Source: Larkinella rosea
Lineage (GTDB): Bacteria; Bacteroidota; Bacteroidia; Cytophagales; Spirosomataceae
Assembly: GCF_003858635.1 (NCBI RefSeq)
Contig: NZ_RQJO01000010.1
Coordinates: 186,001 to 250,000, forward strand
Reading direction: 5' to 3'
Length of the DNA: 64,000 nucleotides
Shown here: piece after piece, positions 1 to 7,073 of the stretch
Numbering within the stretch: position 1 is the stretch's first letter
How the letters are laid out: each line of letters opens with the position of its first letter
The notes under the pieces: model-generated
What the model saw: the letters and a program-made list of their open reading frames with translations, nothing else
What the model was told of the DNA's origin: nothing
Database searches by the model: none
Program-made: the position numbers and the translations under genes

Positions 1-160
1 TGACATCGAAAATCCGTTCTCTGGCCCGCGCAAATGCGCGCTGAGCCGTTGGTTCATCCCGGTAGGAATTCTGACTGCAATAGGTTTTGTTTATTGCCTC
101 CTCTCCTTTCAGCAGCTCGACTCCCTGCTGAATTTTATCCGTAATATCCTTGACTTTCAT
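1..160 (-). CDS. Partial hypothetical protein (N-terminal 53 residues)
   Basis: An open frame reads from an ATG at 158-160 off the left edge of the window with no stop. The visible peptide starts MKVKDITDKIQQGVELLKG and is charged, predicted helical and without a signal peptide or membrane segment. I do not recognise the family. It lies downstream of, and on the same strand as, the small exported protein at 261-638, about 100 bases away. Only the start is visible, so no function is offered. Confidence 0.5.
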   Translation of the reverse strand, partial: MKVKDITDKIQQGVELLKGEEAINKTYCSQNSYRDEPTAQRAFARARERIFDV

Positions 161-260
161 CGGTGTGTTAGAAAAAAAGGTTCAAGTGAAAAATAGGATA
201 AACCCATTCCGGGTTTTAGACCTGAATGGGTTTCTGGAGTTAAAAGTCTACTACCGTCGG

Positions 261-638
261 TTAATTTTCCGAACCGGTATTTCCGAAGGTGCGGCCGTTG
301 CTGCGTTTTTTCTTCGTTTTCGGATCGGCTTTGGCTTTCATCTTCGTTGAAACCGCCCCGTCTGAATTACTTGGTGAGCGAGCTTCCCGATCCGCCTGTT
401 TGCCGGAGCGGCCGAACTTATCGGACAAGCTATTGCTGTCCGGGCGCGATCCGCTCACTTCCCTTCCCTCCTTCGCCCGCGCCCGACCCGGTTCTATTTC
501 CGGTTGCTGCATTTTCCCATTTCTACTTTGAGCAGGGTTGGCGGCATTTCCTTCCGAACTGGTGCTCTGGGCCTGAGTTTGCAGGGCGGTAGCCATTAAG
601 CCTACCCAAACCGCTGCCATTAACATTACCTTTTTCAT
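261..638 (-). CDS. Small basic exported protein, low complexity
   Basis: 125 residues. I chose the ATG at 636-638 rather than an upstream in-frame start at 815 because it gives a clean signal peptide: MKKVM, then a hydrophobic core, then cleavage near LQTQAQ (about residue 24). The mature part is hydrophilic and rich in Ser, Gly, Arg, Lys and Asn, with a lysine run (KTKKKR) near the C-terminus, and is probably disordered. There is no catalytic motif and I do not recognise the family. It is likely periplasmic or secreted. It stands alone, with a long leader of about 500 bases separating it from the divergent receiver gene at 1141. Confidence 0.6.
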   Translation of the reverse strand: MKKVMLMAAVWVGLMATALQTQAQSTSSEGNAANPAQSRNGKMQQPEIEPGRARAKEGREVSGSRPDSNSLSDKFGRSGKQADREARSPSNSDGAVSTKMKAKADPKTKKKRSNGRTFGNTGSEN

Positions 639-1140
639 CCGTTTTTCCGTTGAGTTAATTACTTCGTCTTCAACTGGCGAGCACTTCCCTGCTTCCTTGC
701 CGGTCACTGTCCCGCTAAATCCATTCGCATGAACATCCTGATTACATTTTCTTCTTAGGAATAACCACAAAACCGGGAAACCGGAATGTAAAATTATCCA
801 TTGGACCGGGTACAATTTTGAAAAATGGCAATCCGGCTGATGTTCAATCGATTTGGAGAACGTGAGAACTTGGATTGCAAAAATCAGATTGTTGACCGGT
901 TAAGCGATTTACCCATTTCCCTAACCTTTTACCGGAATTAATAGGTACATTCATCTGCCCGCTGCCTTAGCAGCTGTGAATCAACCCATTTTATTCAAAG
1001 TTTTACCCGGAACACTCAAATTAGCTGTAAATTCTACCTGATTTGGCAACGTAGATAGAAAATAAACAGACAAAGCAACGGTAAGTTTATTAAATTTCAG
1101 TCGGTTATAATTGGTTGATAATTCAAATCAATTCTGCTGT
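639..1140. other. Intergenic region between divergent genes, 502 bp
   Basis: AT-richer than its neighbours and without a convincing reading frame on either strand. It should hold the promoters of the small exported protein (minus) and the receiver gene (plus), but I could not find a TTTG-N19-TAnnTTTG pair that fits either start. One AAAACCG word occurs near 762. No hairpin-plus-T-run terminator or tRNA is visible. Confidence 0.5.
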
Positions 1141-1620
1141 ATGAACTCTTCCCGAACCAAATCAAACCCGATCCGAAGTCGGCGCGCCCGAATTCTGGTG
1201 ATTGAAGATAATCCGGACCATCAGGTAGTGATAAAAAATGCCATTCATCAAAGTTTCACGGATGTTGATCTTGTTCTGGTAACGACCGAATCTGAAGCCA
1301 TTGAATATCTCGGCAATAGTGTGCTGACCGGCCTGTTGCTGCCTCAACTGATCCTGCTGGAGTTGTATTTACCCAAACGGGAAAATGGATGGAATTGCCT
1401 GAATACCATCAAAAACCACTATCCGGAAACCGGGCAAATACCGGTGATCATGTTTAGCAATTCGACACTCTCCGAAGACATTACCAAATCCTATGACCTG
1501 GGGGCGGCTTCGTATGTGGTGAAGCCGACCGATTTTACGGAATGGGGTGCGTATTTTCAGACGTTGAAAGACTATTGGTGGGAAACCGTTAGTCTTCCCA
1601 GCCGTCCGATAATGTACTAA
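1141..1620 (+). CDS. Single-domain response regulator with Glu at the phospho-acceptor site
   Basis: 159 residues and a stand-alone receiver domain. The start is the ATG at 1141; an extension to 1111 would need a TTG start and adds nothing conserved. The acidic pair is present (ILVIEDNPD, about residues 18-26), as are the switch Ser in MFSNS and the conserved Lys in VVKPTD. The strand-3 acceptor that is normally Asp (LLDLNLP-type) reads LLELYLP, with Glu74 encoded by GAG at 1360-1362. Glu there usually mimics phosphorylation or abolishes it, so this is probably a constitutive or pseudo-receiver of the Rcp1-like class. It has no output domain and would act by protein contact. It is convergent with the kai operon, ending 15 bases from the LytTR gene. 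Confidence 0.85.
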   Translation: MNSSRTKSNPIRSRRARILVIEDNPDHQVVIKNAIHQSFTDVDLVLVTTESEAIEYLGNSVLTGLLLPQLILLELYLPKRENGWNCLNTIKNHYPETGQIPVIMFSNSTLSEDITKSYDLGAASYVVKPTDFTEWGAYFQTLKDYWWETVSLPSRPIMY

Positions 1621-1635
1621 TCAACCCATTGCAAA

Positions 1636-2484
1636 TCAGGCTGGCAGTGGCCTTGGTGCGGCAACAACTTGTGGAACTGCCACCATGGTTAACCAATAAC
1701 GCAACGTTCTTTCCAGCACCTGAATAAACCGGGTCAGGTCCGACGGATGGACAATTACGGAGTTGGCACCCGATGCATAGCCCTCCTGAGCCTGATCCTG
1801 ATCTTCGGCTGAGCTTAACAGCAGGGTCGGAATAAATCGGAAACTGGGGCTTTTTTTGATCGATTTCAACGTGGGCATACTTCTGGATTCGCTGCCATCG
1901 AGAATGATCATGGCGGGCAGATAATCGCCAATCACTTCGGGCAATGCATTTCGGAGCCGGGTGCCGGTTTCAAACAATTCGATCCACCACTGAGGCCATT
2001 TATCATGAACCAGTTGCCGCACCAGGCCCGCTTTCATCTCGTCGGCCATTACGATCCACAAATGCCGGAAAGGTTGTTTTATAGCCCGTGAAATCGGTTC
2101 AACAAAACTTGCAATGGATTGGCTAACAGGAGCTTGAACAACTTCCGATGTAGCGTATAAAGCAGAACTCTTTAGCATGGCAACGGTCAACGGGTTAATT
2201 ATTTCCTGCCAGCGCCGACGGCTAACGGGCAAGATTGTCTCTCCCTGCACCGTCACGGAACCCGCCATTTTGTGTCCCGGAGGAGCCTGTAAATCCGTGA
2301 TGTAGTGCGGGTTGACCAGAGCCGTTTTATGAATCCGAAAAAATCCCGGCAACCGTCCCTCAAAATACACGAGCGACTTGGCTACCAGCAACTTACGCCC
2401 GTCGCAGTAGTGCAGCCACGTGTAATTGCTGAACCCCTTCAAATGGGTAATCAATGCCGGAAATTGAATCGCTTGCTGAATCAT
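1636..2484 (-). CDS. LytTR DNA-binding protein with C-terminal receiver-like domain
   Basis: 282 residues. Residues 1-95 look like a LytTR DNA-binding domain: GFSNYTWLHYCDGRKLLV, then FFRIHKTALVNPHYI and a final LPVSRRRWQEI, the usual LytTR pattern. Residues about 140-265 form a receiver-like fold with an acceptor Asp (MIILDGSES) and a switch Ser pair (LLLSSAED), but the conserved Lys-Pro is replaced (VIVHPSD). The usual LytR/AlgR order is receiver first and LytTR last, so this is inverted. It is the last gene of the run kaiC to glgE, 81 bases after glgE on the same strand. It could be a transcriptional output of the Kai module, but that is inference. Confidence 0.8.
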   Translation of the reverse strand: MIQQAIQFPALITHLKGFSNYTWLHYCDGRKLLVAKSLVYFEGRLPGFFRIHKTALVNPHYITDLQAPPGHKMAGSVTVQGETILPVSRRRWQEIINPLTVAMLKSSALYATSEVVQAPVSQSIASFVEPISRAIKQPFRHLWIVMADEMKAGLVRQLVHDKWPQWWIELFETGTRLRNALPEVIGDYLPAMIILDGSESRSMPTLKSIKKSPSFRFIPTLLLSSAEDQDQAQEGYASGANSVIVHPSDLTRFIQVLERTLRYWLTMVAVPQVVAAPRPLPA

Positions 2485-2565
2485 GTGCTTCTAAACGTAC
2501 GTGCCTTTGCACTGGATAACTTTTTTAGAAGCAAAAGTGCCTGGTTTTCTGAGGCACCGGTTCTG

Positions 2566-4599
2566 TTACACCTCCATTTTCAGCAAATGCATCGGCAAAA
2601 GGTAGGGATCCAGCTCAACATAATTCCACTGTCCTTTCCACGTATAATGGGCTCCGGTTAGCAAATCGTGCACGATGTATTCCTGATCGTCAGCAATACC
2701 CAGCTGCCAGGTTGGTACCTGTACCATGGCGGCCCGCCGGTTATACGCATCGGTATTGATCACCATCAGCAGCCGGTTCGAACCGGTTACTTTCAGATAC
2801 GCCATCAAGGCATCGTCATCAATACGGCAGAATGTGAGGTTATTGGTGGTTTGCAAGGCCGGATTTTCCCGCCGAAGGCGGTTCACAAGCCCAATCAGAT
2901 ACGTAAGCCGGTTGGTCCGACTCCAGTCCCAGCGCCGGATTTCGTATTTTTCCGAGTCAATGTATTCTTCTTTGCCCGGAAACGGCAGGTATTCCATCAG
3001 CTCAAAAGAGGGCCCGTAAATACCGTAATTGGACGACAACGTTGCCGCCAGCAGATACCGGATCAAAAACTGCGGTTCGTGACCCGATTGCAGGATGTAC
3101 GGATTGATGTCGTGCGTGGTTGGCCAGAAGTTGGGCCGATAATAGCTCTTCATCTCGCTCTGCGTCAGCTCCTTCATGTATTCTTCCAGTTCGCGTTTGT
3201 TATTGCGCCAGGTGAAATACGTGTATGATTGGGCAAAACCGCGCTTCGCTAGTTGTTGCATCACCTTCGGTTTGGTGAAGGCTTCGGCCAGAAAAATCAG
3301 GTCCGGATACACTTTCTTCACTTCCGAAATCAGCCATTCCCAGAACTGAAACGGTTTGGTATGCGGGTTATCGACCCGGATGATCCGAACGCCCCACGAC
3401 GCCCAGGTCAGCATTGTTTCCTTCATTTCGATCCAGAGACGCTGCCAGTCTTCGGTTTCAAAATAAACCGGGTAAATGTCCTGGTATTTTTTGGGCGGAT
3501 TTTCGGCGTACTGAATGGTGCCATCGGGCCGTTTTTTGAACCATTCGGGATGATCTTTGGCCCACGGATGATCAGGAGAAACCTGAATCGCCAGATCCAT
3601 CGCCACCTCCATGCCGTGGTTTTTGGCAATGGCAATCAGGTGTTTAAAATCGTCGAGTGTGCCTAGCTCGGGATGAATGGCGGTGTGCCCGCCCAGTTCC
3701 GACCCGATGCCATATGGAACACCGGGTTCGCCCGGTTCCGAAACCACATTGTTGTTTTTTCCCTTCCGAAACGCCTGACCGATCGGGTGAATCGGCGGCA
3801 GATACAGCACGTCAAAACCCAGCGCTTCGATGCGTGGCAGCAATTTTTCCACATCCCGGAACGTACCGTGAACGGGTGCCCCTCCGTCGCCCGTTTCCTG
3901 CGAAGCCGAGCGCGGAAACAGGCAGTACCAGGTACTAAAACCAGCTTTCGAGCGATCGACATCCACCATCAATTCGCGTTCGAACCGGGTCGGGCTCTGC
4001 CGTTCGGGATACCGATTCAACAGCTCCGTAAACTGATCGCTGTGCGCAATCCGAATGGCCTCATTGTATTGAATTTCGTTGTATTCTTCCGCACCTTCCC
4101 TAAACAGTCCGGCCACCCACTCCAGCGTTGATTGATCGTCTCCTTCGGCTTTTCCGGCCATGCCTTCGGCAAAAACCGCACCGGCTTTCAGTTCACTCGT
4201 AATGCGCTGACCAGCCGCCACTTTCAACCCCACTTCGTGCTGCCACGACGCGATATGATCCACCCAGGCTTCAAACGTATACGCATAAAGACCCGGTTTT
4301 TCGACCGAAAAAGAAGAGCCCCACCGATCGTTGTTGATAAAACCCATCGGCACTTCGGACCAGTCCGAATCATCGGCGTGTTTATACATCAGCCGGGCCG
4401 CCAGCTTGTCGTGGCCATCCAGAAAAATATCGGCTTCAACGGCAATGATGTCACCGGGAACAGCTTTGATCGGAAACCGTCCGCCGTCCAGTTCGGGCGT
4501 AACCCGTTCAATAACAACGCGAACGCGTCCGTCAGCTGGCAGATTGGCTGCTTTAAAAACCGCTGCGGCCGATTTGGAGATTTTAGTACGGGTAGCCAT
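2566..4599 (-). CDS. glgE: Alpha-1,4-glucan:maltose-1-phosphate maltosyltransferase GlgE
   Basis: 677 residues, the usual GlgE length. It transfers maltosyl units from maltose-1-phosphate to the end of alpha-1,4-glucans, building cytosolic glycogen-like polymer. It belongs to GH13_3. An N-terminal beta-sandwich (to about residue 130) and helical insert precede the catalytic barrel. The nucleophile Asp410 is seen in GVRIIRVDNPHTKPF, the acid/base Glu439 in FLAEAFT, and the third Asp (about 497) in PTTHDINP. These sit about 16 residues later than the Streptomyces GlgE positions as I recall them. It starts only 20 bases after the response regulator of the kai cluster, so co-transcription is likely. 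No treS, pep2 or glgB lies in this window. Confidence 0.95.
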   Translation of the reverse strand: MATRTKISKSAAAVFKAANLPADGRVRVVIERVTPELDGGRFPIKAVPGDIIAVEADIFLDGHDKLAARLMYKHADDSDWSEVPMGFINNDRWGSSFSVEKPGLYAYTFEAWVDHIASWQHEVGLKVAAGQRITSELKAGAVFAEGMAGKAEGDDQSTLEWVAGLFREGAEEYNEIQYNEAIRIAHSDQFTELLNRYPERQSPTRFERELMVDVDRSKAGFSTWYCLFPRSASQETGDGGAPVHGTFRDVEKLLPRIEALGFDVLYLPPIHPIGQAFRKGKNNNVVSEPGEPGVPYGIGSELGGHTAIHPELGTLDDFKHLIAIAKNHGMEVAMDLAIQVSPDHPWAKDHPEWFKKRPDGTIQYAENPPKKYQDIYPVYFETEDWQRLWIEMKETMLTWASWGVRIIRVDNPHTKPFQFWEWLISEVKKVYPDLIFLAEAFTKPKVMQQLAKRGFAQSYTYFTWRNNKRELEEYMKELTQSEMKSYYRPNFWPTTHDINPYILQSGHEPQFLIRYLLAATLSSNYGIYGPSFELMEYLPFPGKEEYIDSEKYEIRRWDWSRTNRLTYLIGLVNRLRRENPALQTTNNLTFCRIDDDALMAYLKVTGSNRLLMVINTDAYNRRAAMVQVPTWQLGIADDQEYIVHDLLTGAHYTWKGQWNYVELDPYLLPMHLLKMEV

Positions 4600-4619
4600 A
4601 ACAACCTAAAGACTAGTGT

Positions 4620-5045
4620 TTAACCCACCGGTACGCTTTTGCATACCGCCAGGATTTCGTCCATCATCATATTATAGCCGTCTTTCGAAACCGGCTTGGA
4701 TTTCACCAGAGAACCACCCCGTTTCAGGCATTCATCGACCAGTTCCTGACCCACATACGTTGAATAAATGACGACATGAATTCGTGAAAACCGCTCATTG
4801 GACCGGATGTAACTCAGTGTTTCCAGACCCGTCAGTTTGGGCATATTCTGATCCAGAATGATTACATCCGGCAACAATTCGCTCAGCGAAACTCCATTCA
4901 GGTATTCAATCACCTCAACGCCGGTGGTAAGACCGGGCAGGAGCCTGATGTCGGTTCGATCACCTAAAAAATCAGCAAAAAAATCCCGATCGTCGACATC
5001 GTCTTCCGCAAGCAGGATTTTCTTTTTAGCTTCATCAAGGGGCAT
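4620..5045 (-). CDS. Single-domain response regulator of the kai operon
   Basis: 141 residues and a receiver domain only. All key residues are present: acidic cluster LLAEDDVDDR (residues 11-20), phospho-acceptor Asp65 in VIILDQNMPK, switch Ser/Thr in VVIYST, and conserved Lys117 in VKSKP. It begins one base after the stop of the PAS histidine kinase, so the two are almost certainly a cognate pair. It lacks a DNA-binding output domain, so its signal must pass by protein contact or to another regulator; the LytTR protein two genes downstream is a candidate. Confidence 0.9.
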   Translation of the reverse strand: MPLDEAKKKILLAEDDVDDRDFFADFLGDRTDIRLLPGLTTGVEVIEYLNGVSLSELLPDVIILDQNMPKLTGLETLSYIRSNERFSRIHVVIYSTYVGQELVDECLKRGGSLVKSKPVSKDGYNMMMDEILAVCKSVPVG

Positions 5046-5046
5046 T

Positions 5047-6327
5047 TCAAGACGGATTATTTTGCCTTAAAGGTAAGCTAATAATGAATGTAGACCCAAC
5101 TCCTTCCCGACTATGTGCTTTAATTCGGCCATTGTGTTTGTCGATGATCCGTTTCGTAACGGCCAGCCCAATGCCCGAACCTTCGTAGATGTCCTTCGTA
5201 TTCAGTCGCTGAAACAGCGAAAATATTTTTTCAACGTATTGTTCATCGAAGCCAATTCCATTATCTGAAATTGAAATCGAAGCAAACGGAATATCGGCCG
5301 GGTCGTCGACATTGGCTGACGGCAGGCTTTTAATTTCGATCACCGGTGGCTGATCGGAACGGCTAAATTTAAGGGCGTTGCTGATCAGATTCTGAAAAAC
5401 CTGCCGGATCTGGCCCGGATTGACCTCCAGTTCGGGCAATCTGCCGACCACAACCCGGGCTTTCTGCTCCTGAATCCGCAGTTCAAAATCTTTCAGGACT
5501 TCATGGACAATATCCGTTAAATCCATGATTTCGTAACTGTCGTTCTGCGTCGAAAGGCGGGAGTAGCTCAGAATATCGATAATCATAGTCCGCATCCGGT
5601 TCGATGAATCAATGATTTTTTCCAGGTATTTCACGCTGTCGGCCGGCAGTTCTCCCAGATGGCGGTCTTTCAGGATTTCCGAAAACATCTGGATTTTCCG
5701 CAGGGGTTCCTGTAAATCGTGGGACGCCACCGACGCAAACTGTTGCAGATCATGGTTGCTGACTTCGAGGGCGATATTCATTTCCTCCAACCGTTCGTTG
5801 TTGGATTTCAGCAACTTCTGCGTTTCTTTCTGGCTCGTCAGATCCGTGATGATCACGCTCATTGCAACACCGCCGTCCAGTTCCAGCGCTGTTACCGAAA
5901 GCTGGCAGGGCACCAACCCGTTGCTGCTCAATATAGACGTTTCGACTTTGGTGTCTTCGGTCCAGCCATGCTCGAACAACTGTTCGTATTGCTCTTTGCA
6001 ATCGGGTGGAATGAAGGTTTCGAAGGATAAGGCAATGACTTTCGACAGTGGCAAACCGACCATCGACGCAAACGTTGAATTGCAGTACAGAATTAATCCT
6101 TCCTCATTCAGCGTTACCGCGCCTTCGTTCATGGTTTCGATAAAAACCCGGTAGGTTTGATCGGCGGTTTTCAGGCTGTAGAGTTCGTGGCCGTCTTTTC
6201 CCTCCACCACTAGCGCATCGACCTGGCCCGTTCGGATGGCATGGATGGTTTCGGTAGCCTCATCCAGTTGAATGAGTAAGGCTTCGTTCTCTTCCACAAG
6301 CTGATCGTACGTTTTGGGCGTATTCAT
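5047..6327 (-). CDS. PAS-domain sensor histidine kinase linked to kaiBC
   Basis: 426 residues, no membrane segment, so cytoplasmic. A short N-terminal coil (VEENEALLIQLDEATETIHA) is followed by the IRTGQVDALVV motif, a PAS domain (about 58-170), a coil, HisKA and HATPase_c. The phospho-acceptor is His203 in ASHDLQEP. The N box is QNLISNALKFS (Asn313 region), G1 is SDNGIGF (about 354-360), and G2 is GSGIGL (383-388). There is no KaiB-like (SasA-type) sensor domain. The start overlaps the second kaiB by four bases and the next response regulator follows after one base, indicating tight coupling. By context it could read KaiC/KaiB state, taking the place SasA holds in cyanobacteria; that is inference. 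Confidence 0.9.
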   Translation of the reverse strand: MNTPKTYDQLVEENEALLIQLDEATETIHAIRTGQVDALVVEGKDGHELYSLKTADQTYRVFIETMNEGAVTLNEEGLILYCNSTFASMVGLPLSKVIALSFETFIPPDCKEQYEQLFEHGWTEDTKVETSILSSNGLVPCQLSVTALELDGGVAMSVIITDLTSQKETQKLLKSNNERLEEMNIALEVSNHDLQQFASVASHDLQEPLRKIQMFSEILKDRHLGELPADSVKYLEKIIDSSNRMRTMIIDILSYSRLSTQNDSYEIMDLTDIVHEVLKDFELRIQEQKARVVVGRLPELEVNPGQIRQVFQNLISNALKFSRSDQPPVIEIKSLPSANVDDPADIPFASISISDNGIGFDEQYVEKIFSLFQRLNTKDIYEGSGIGLAVTKRIIDKHNGRIKAHSREGVGSTFIISLPLRQNNPS

Positions 6328-6647
6328 TCACTTCCAGTAGAAATTCCCAGGCCCTTGAGCACTTTTGCCGTATCCGACATATCACCGATCAGCCTGCGCT
6401 GGGGCATGGGCAGTTTTTTAATCAATAATGGCAATGCAATAATCTGTTCACTTTCGGCAAGAGCTTTTTGCTGATACACATCGATAATTTCCAGTGAATA
6501 CCTTCCCGGAATATACATATCACAGATGTGTTTCAGATTGGCAATGGCGCGAATGGAATTGATCGACGCGCCAGTCACGAACAGGCGCAGTTCATAGGCC
6601 GGTTCGTCGTTAGACTCTAAATCCGAAAGTGTTACTGGTTCGATCAT
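6324..6647 (-). CDS. kaiB: KaiB-like protein, divergent copy
   Basis: 107 residues, thioredoxin-like KaiB family. Recognisable KaiB landmarks are [20 protein letters not shown] near the N-terminus, the proline-rich segment [15 protein letters not shown] and the conserved [16 protein letters not shown]. It differs from canonical KaiB (PTL to PLL, IIGDLS to LIGDMS) and carries about 12 extra N-terminal residues. In cyanobacteria KaiB switches fold to bind the KaiC CI ring. The gene overlaps the first kaiB upstream and the histidine kinase downstream by four bases each (ATGA-type), so the three are translationally coupled. It may be a specialised partner for the kinase, or bind KaiC with a different affinity. 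Confidence 0.85.
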   Translation of the reverse strand: MIEPVTLSDLESNDEPAYELRLFVTGASINSIRAIANLKHICDMYIPGRYSLEIIDVYQQKALAESEQIIALPLLIKKLPMPQRRLIGDMSDTAKVLKGLGISTGSE

Positions 6648-6943
6648 TCTGTTTTCTTTGCCGGACGAATATTCAATCCCACCAATACTTTTTCTTCATT
6701 CGACAAGTCACCGATAATTTTCCGGATTGGCTCCGGTACTTTTTTTACCAGCGTCGGAATCGCCAGAATCTGGTCTCCTTCGGCCAATTGCGGCTGAACC
6801 AGCAAATCAATCACTTCAATAACGTATTTATCCTTTAAATGCTCTTCACAATAGCGTTTCAGATTGGATAGTGCGGTAACGGATTTAGCGGTTTTTCCGG
6901 CCACATAGAGCCTTAACTCCCATATTTCCTCTTTTGTTTCCAT
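6644..6943 (-). CDS. kaiB: KaiB-like circadian clock protein, canonical copy
   Basis: 99 residues, close to the cyanobacterial KaiB length. It follows the classic pattern closely: [20 protein letters not shown], then [18 protein letters not shown], the proline motif [14 protein letters not shown], and [15 protein letters not shown]. These cover the segment that refolds in the fold-switched state bound to KaiC. Charged ends and no signal peptide indicate a cytosolic protein. It lies 130 bases after kaiC, separated by a palindromic repeat element, and overlaps the second kaiB by four bases. Its assignment is much firmer than that of the second copy. Confidence 0.93.
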   Translation of the reverse strand: METKEEIWELRLYVAGKTAKSVTALSNLKRYCEEHLKDKYVIEVIDLLVQPQLAEGDQILAIPTLVKKVPEPIRKIIGDLSNEEKVLVGLNIRPAKKTE

Positions 6944-6973
6944 TCAGGTTTAGTAGGTTTACGGTTTAAAGTA

Positions 6974-7067
6974 GACGGTTTTCAATTTTCGGAGGGTCGA
7001 CGTTTCGGTATGCGGTGTAAAAGCTCGCGTCAGCTAACCGAATACAGAAAACCGAAAACCGTATACT
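6974..7067. repeat. Intergenic palindromic repeat, member B
   Basis: This lies in the 130-base gap between kaiC and kaiB. Its left part (6974-7008) matches the left arm of the element at 10287-10321 at 30 of 35 positions. It also shares the GCGTCAGC word (7027-7034) and the closing GAAAACCGTATACT (7054-7067). The right arm is degenerate, so the hairpin is weaker than at 10284. It could process or attenuate the kaiC-kaiB transcript, or simply be a mobile intergenic repeat. Confidence 0.65.
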
Positions 7068-7073
7068 GATTAC

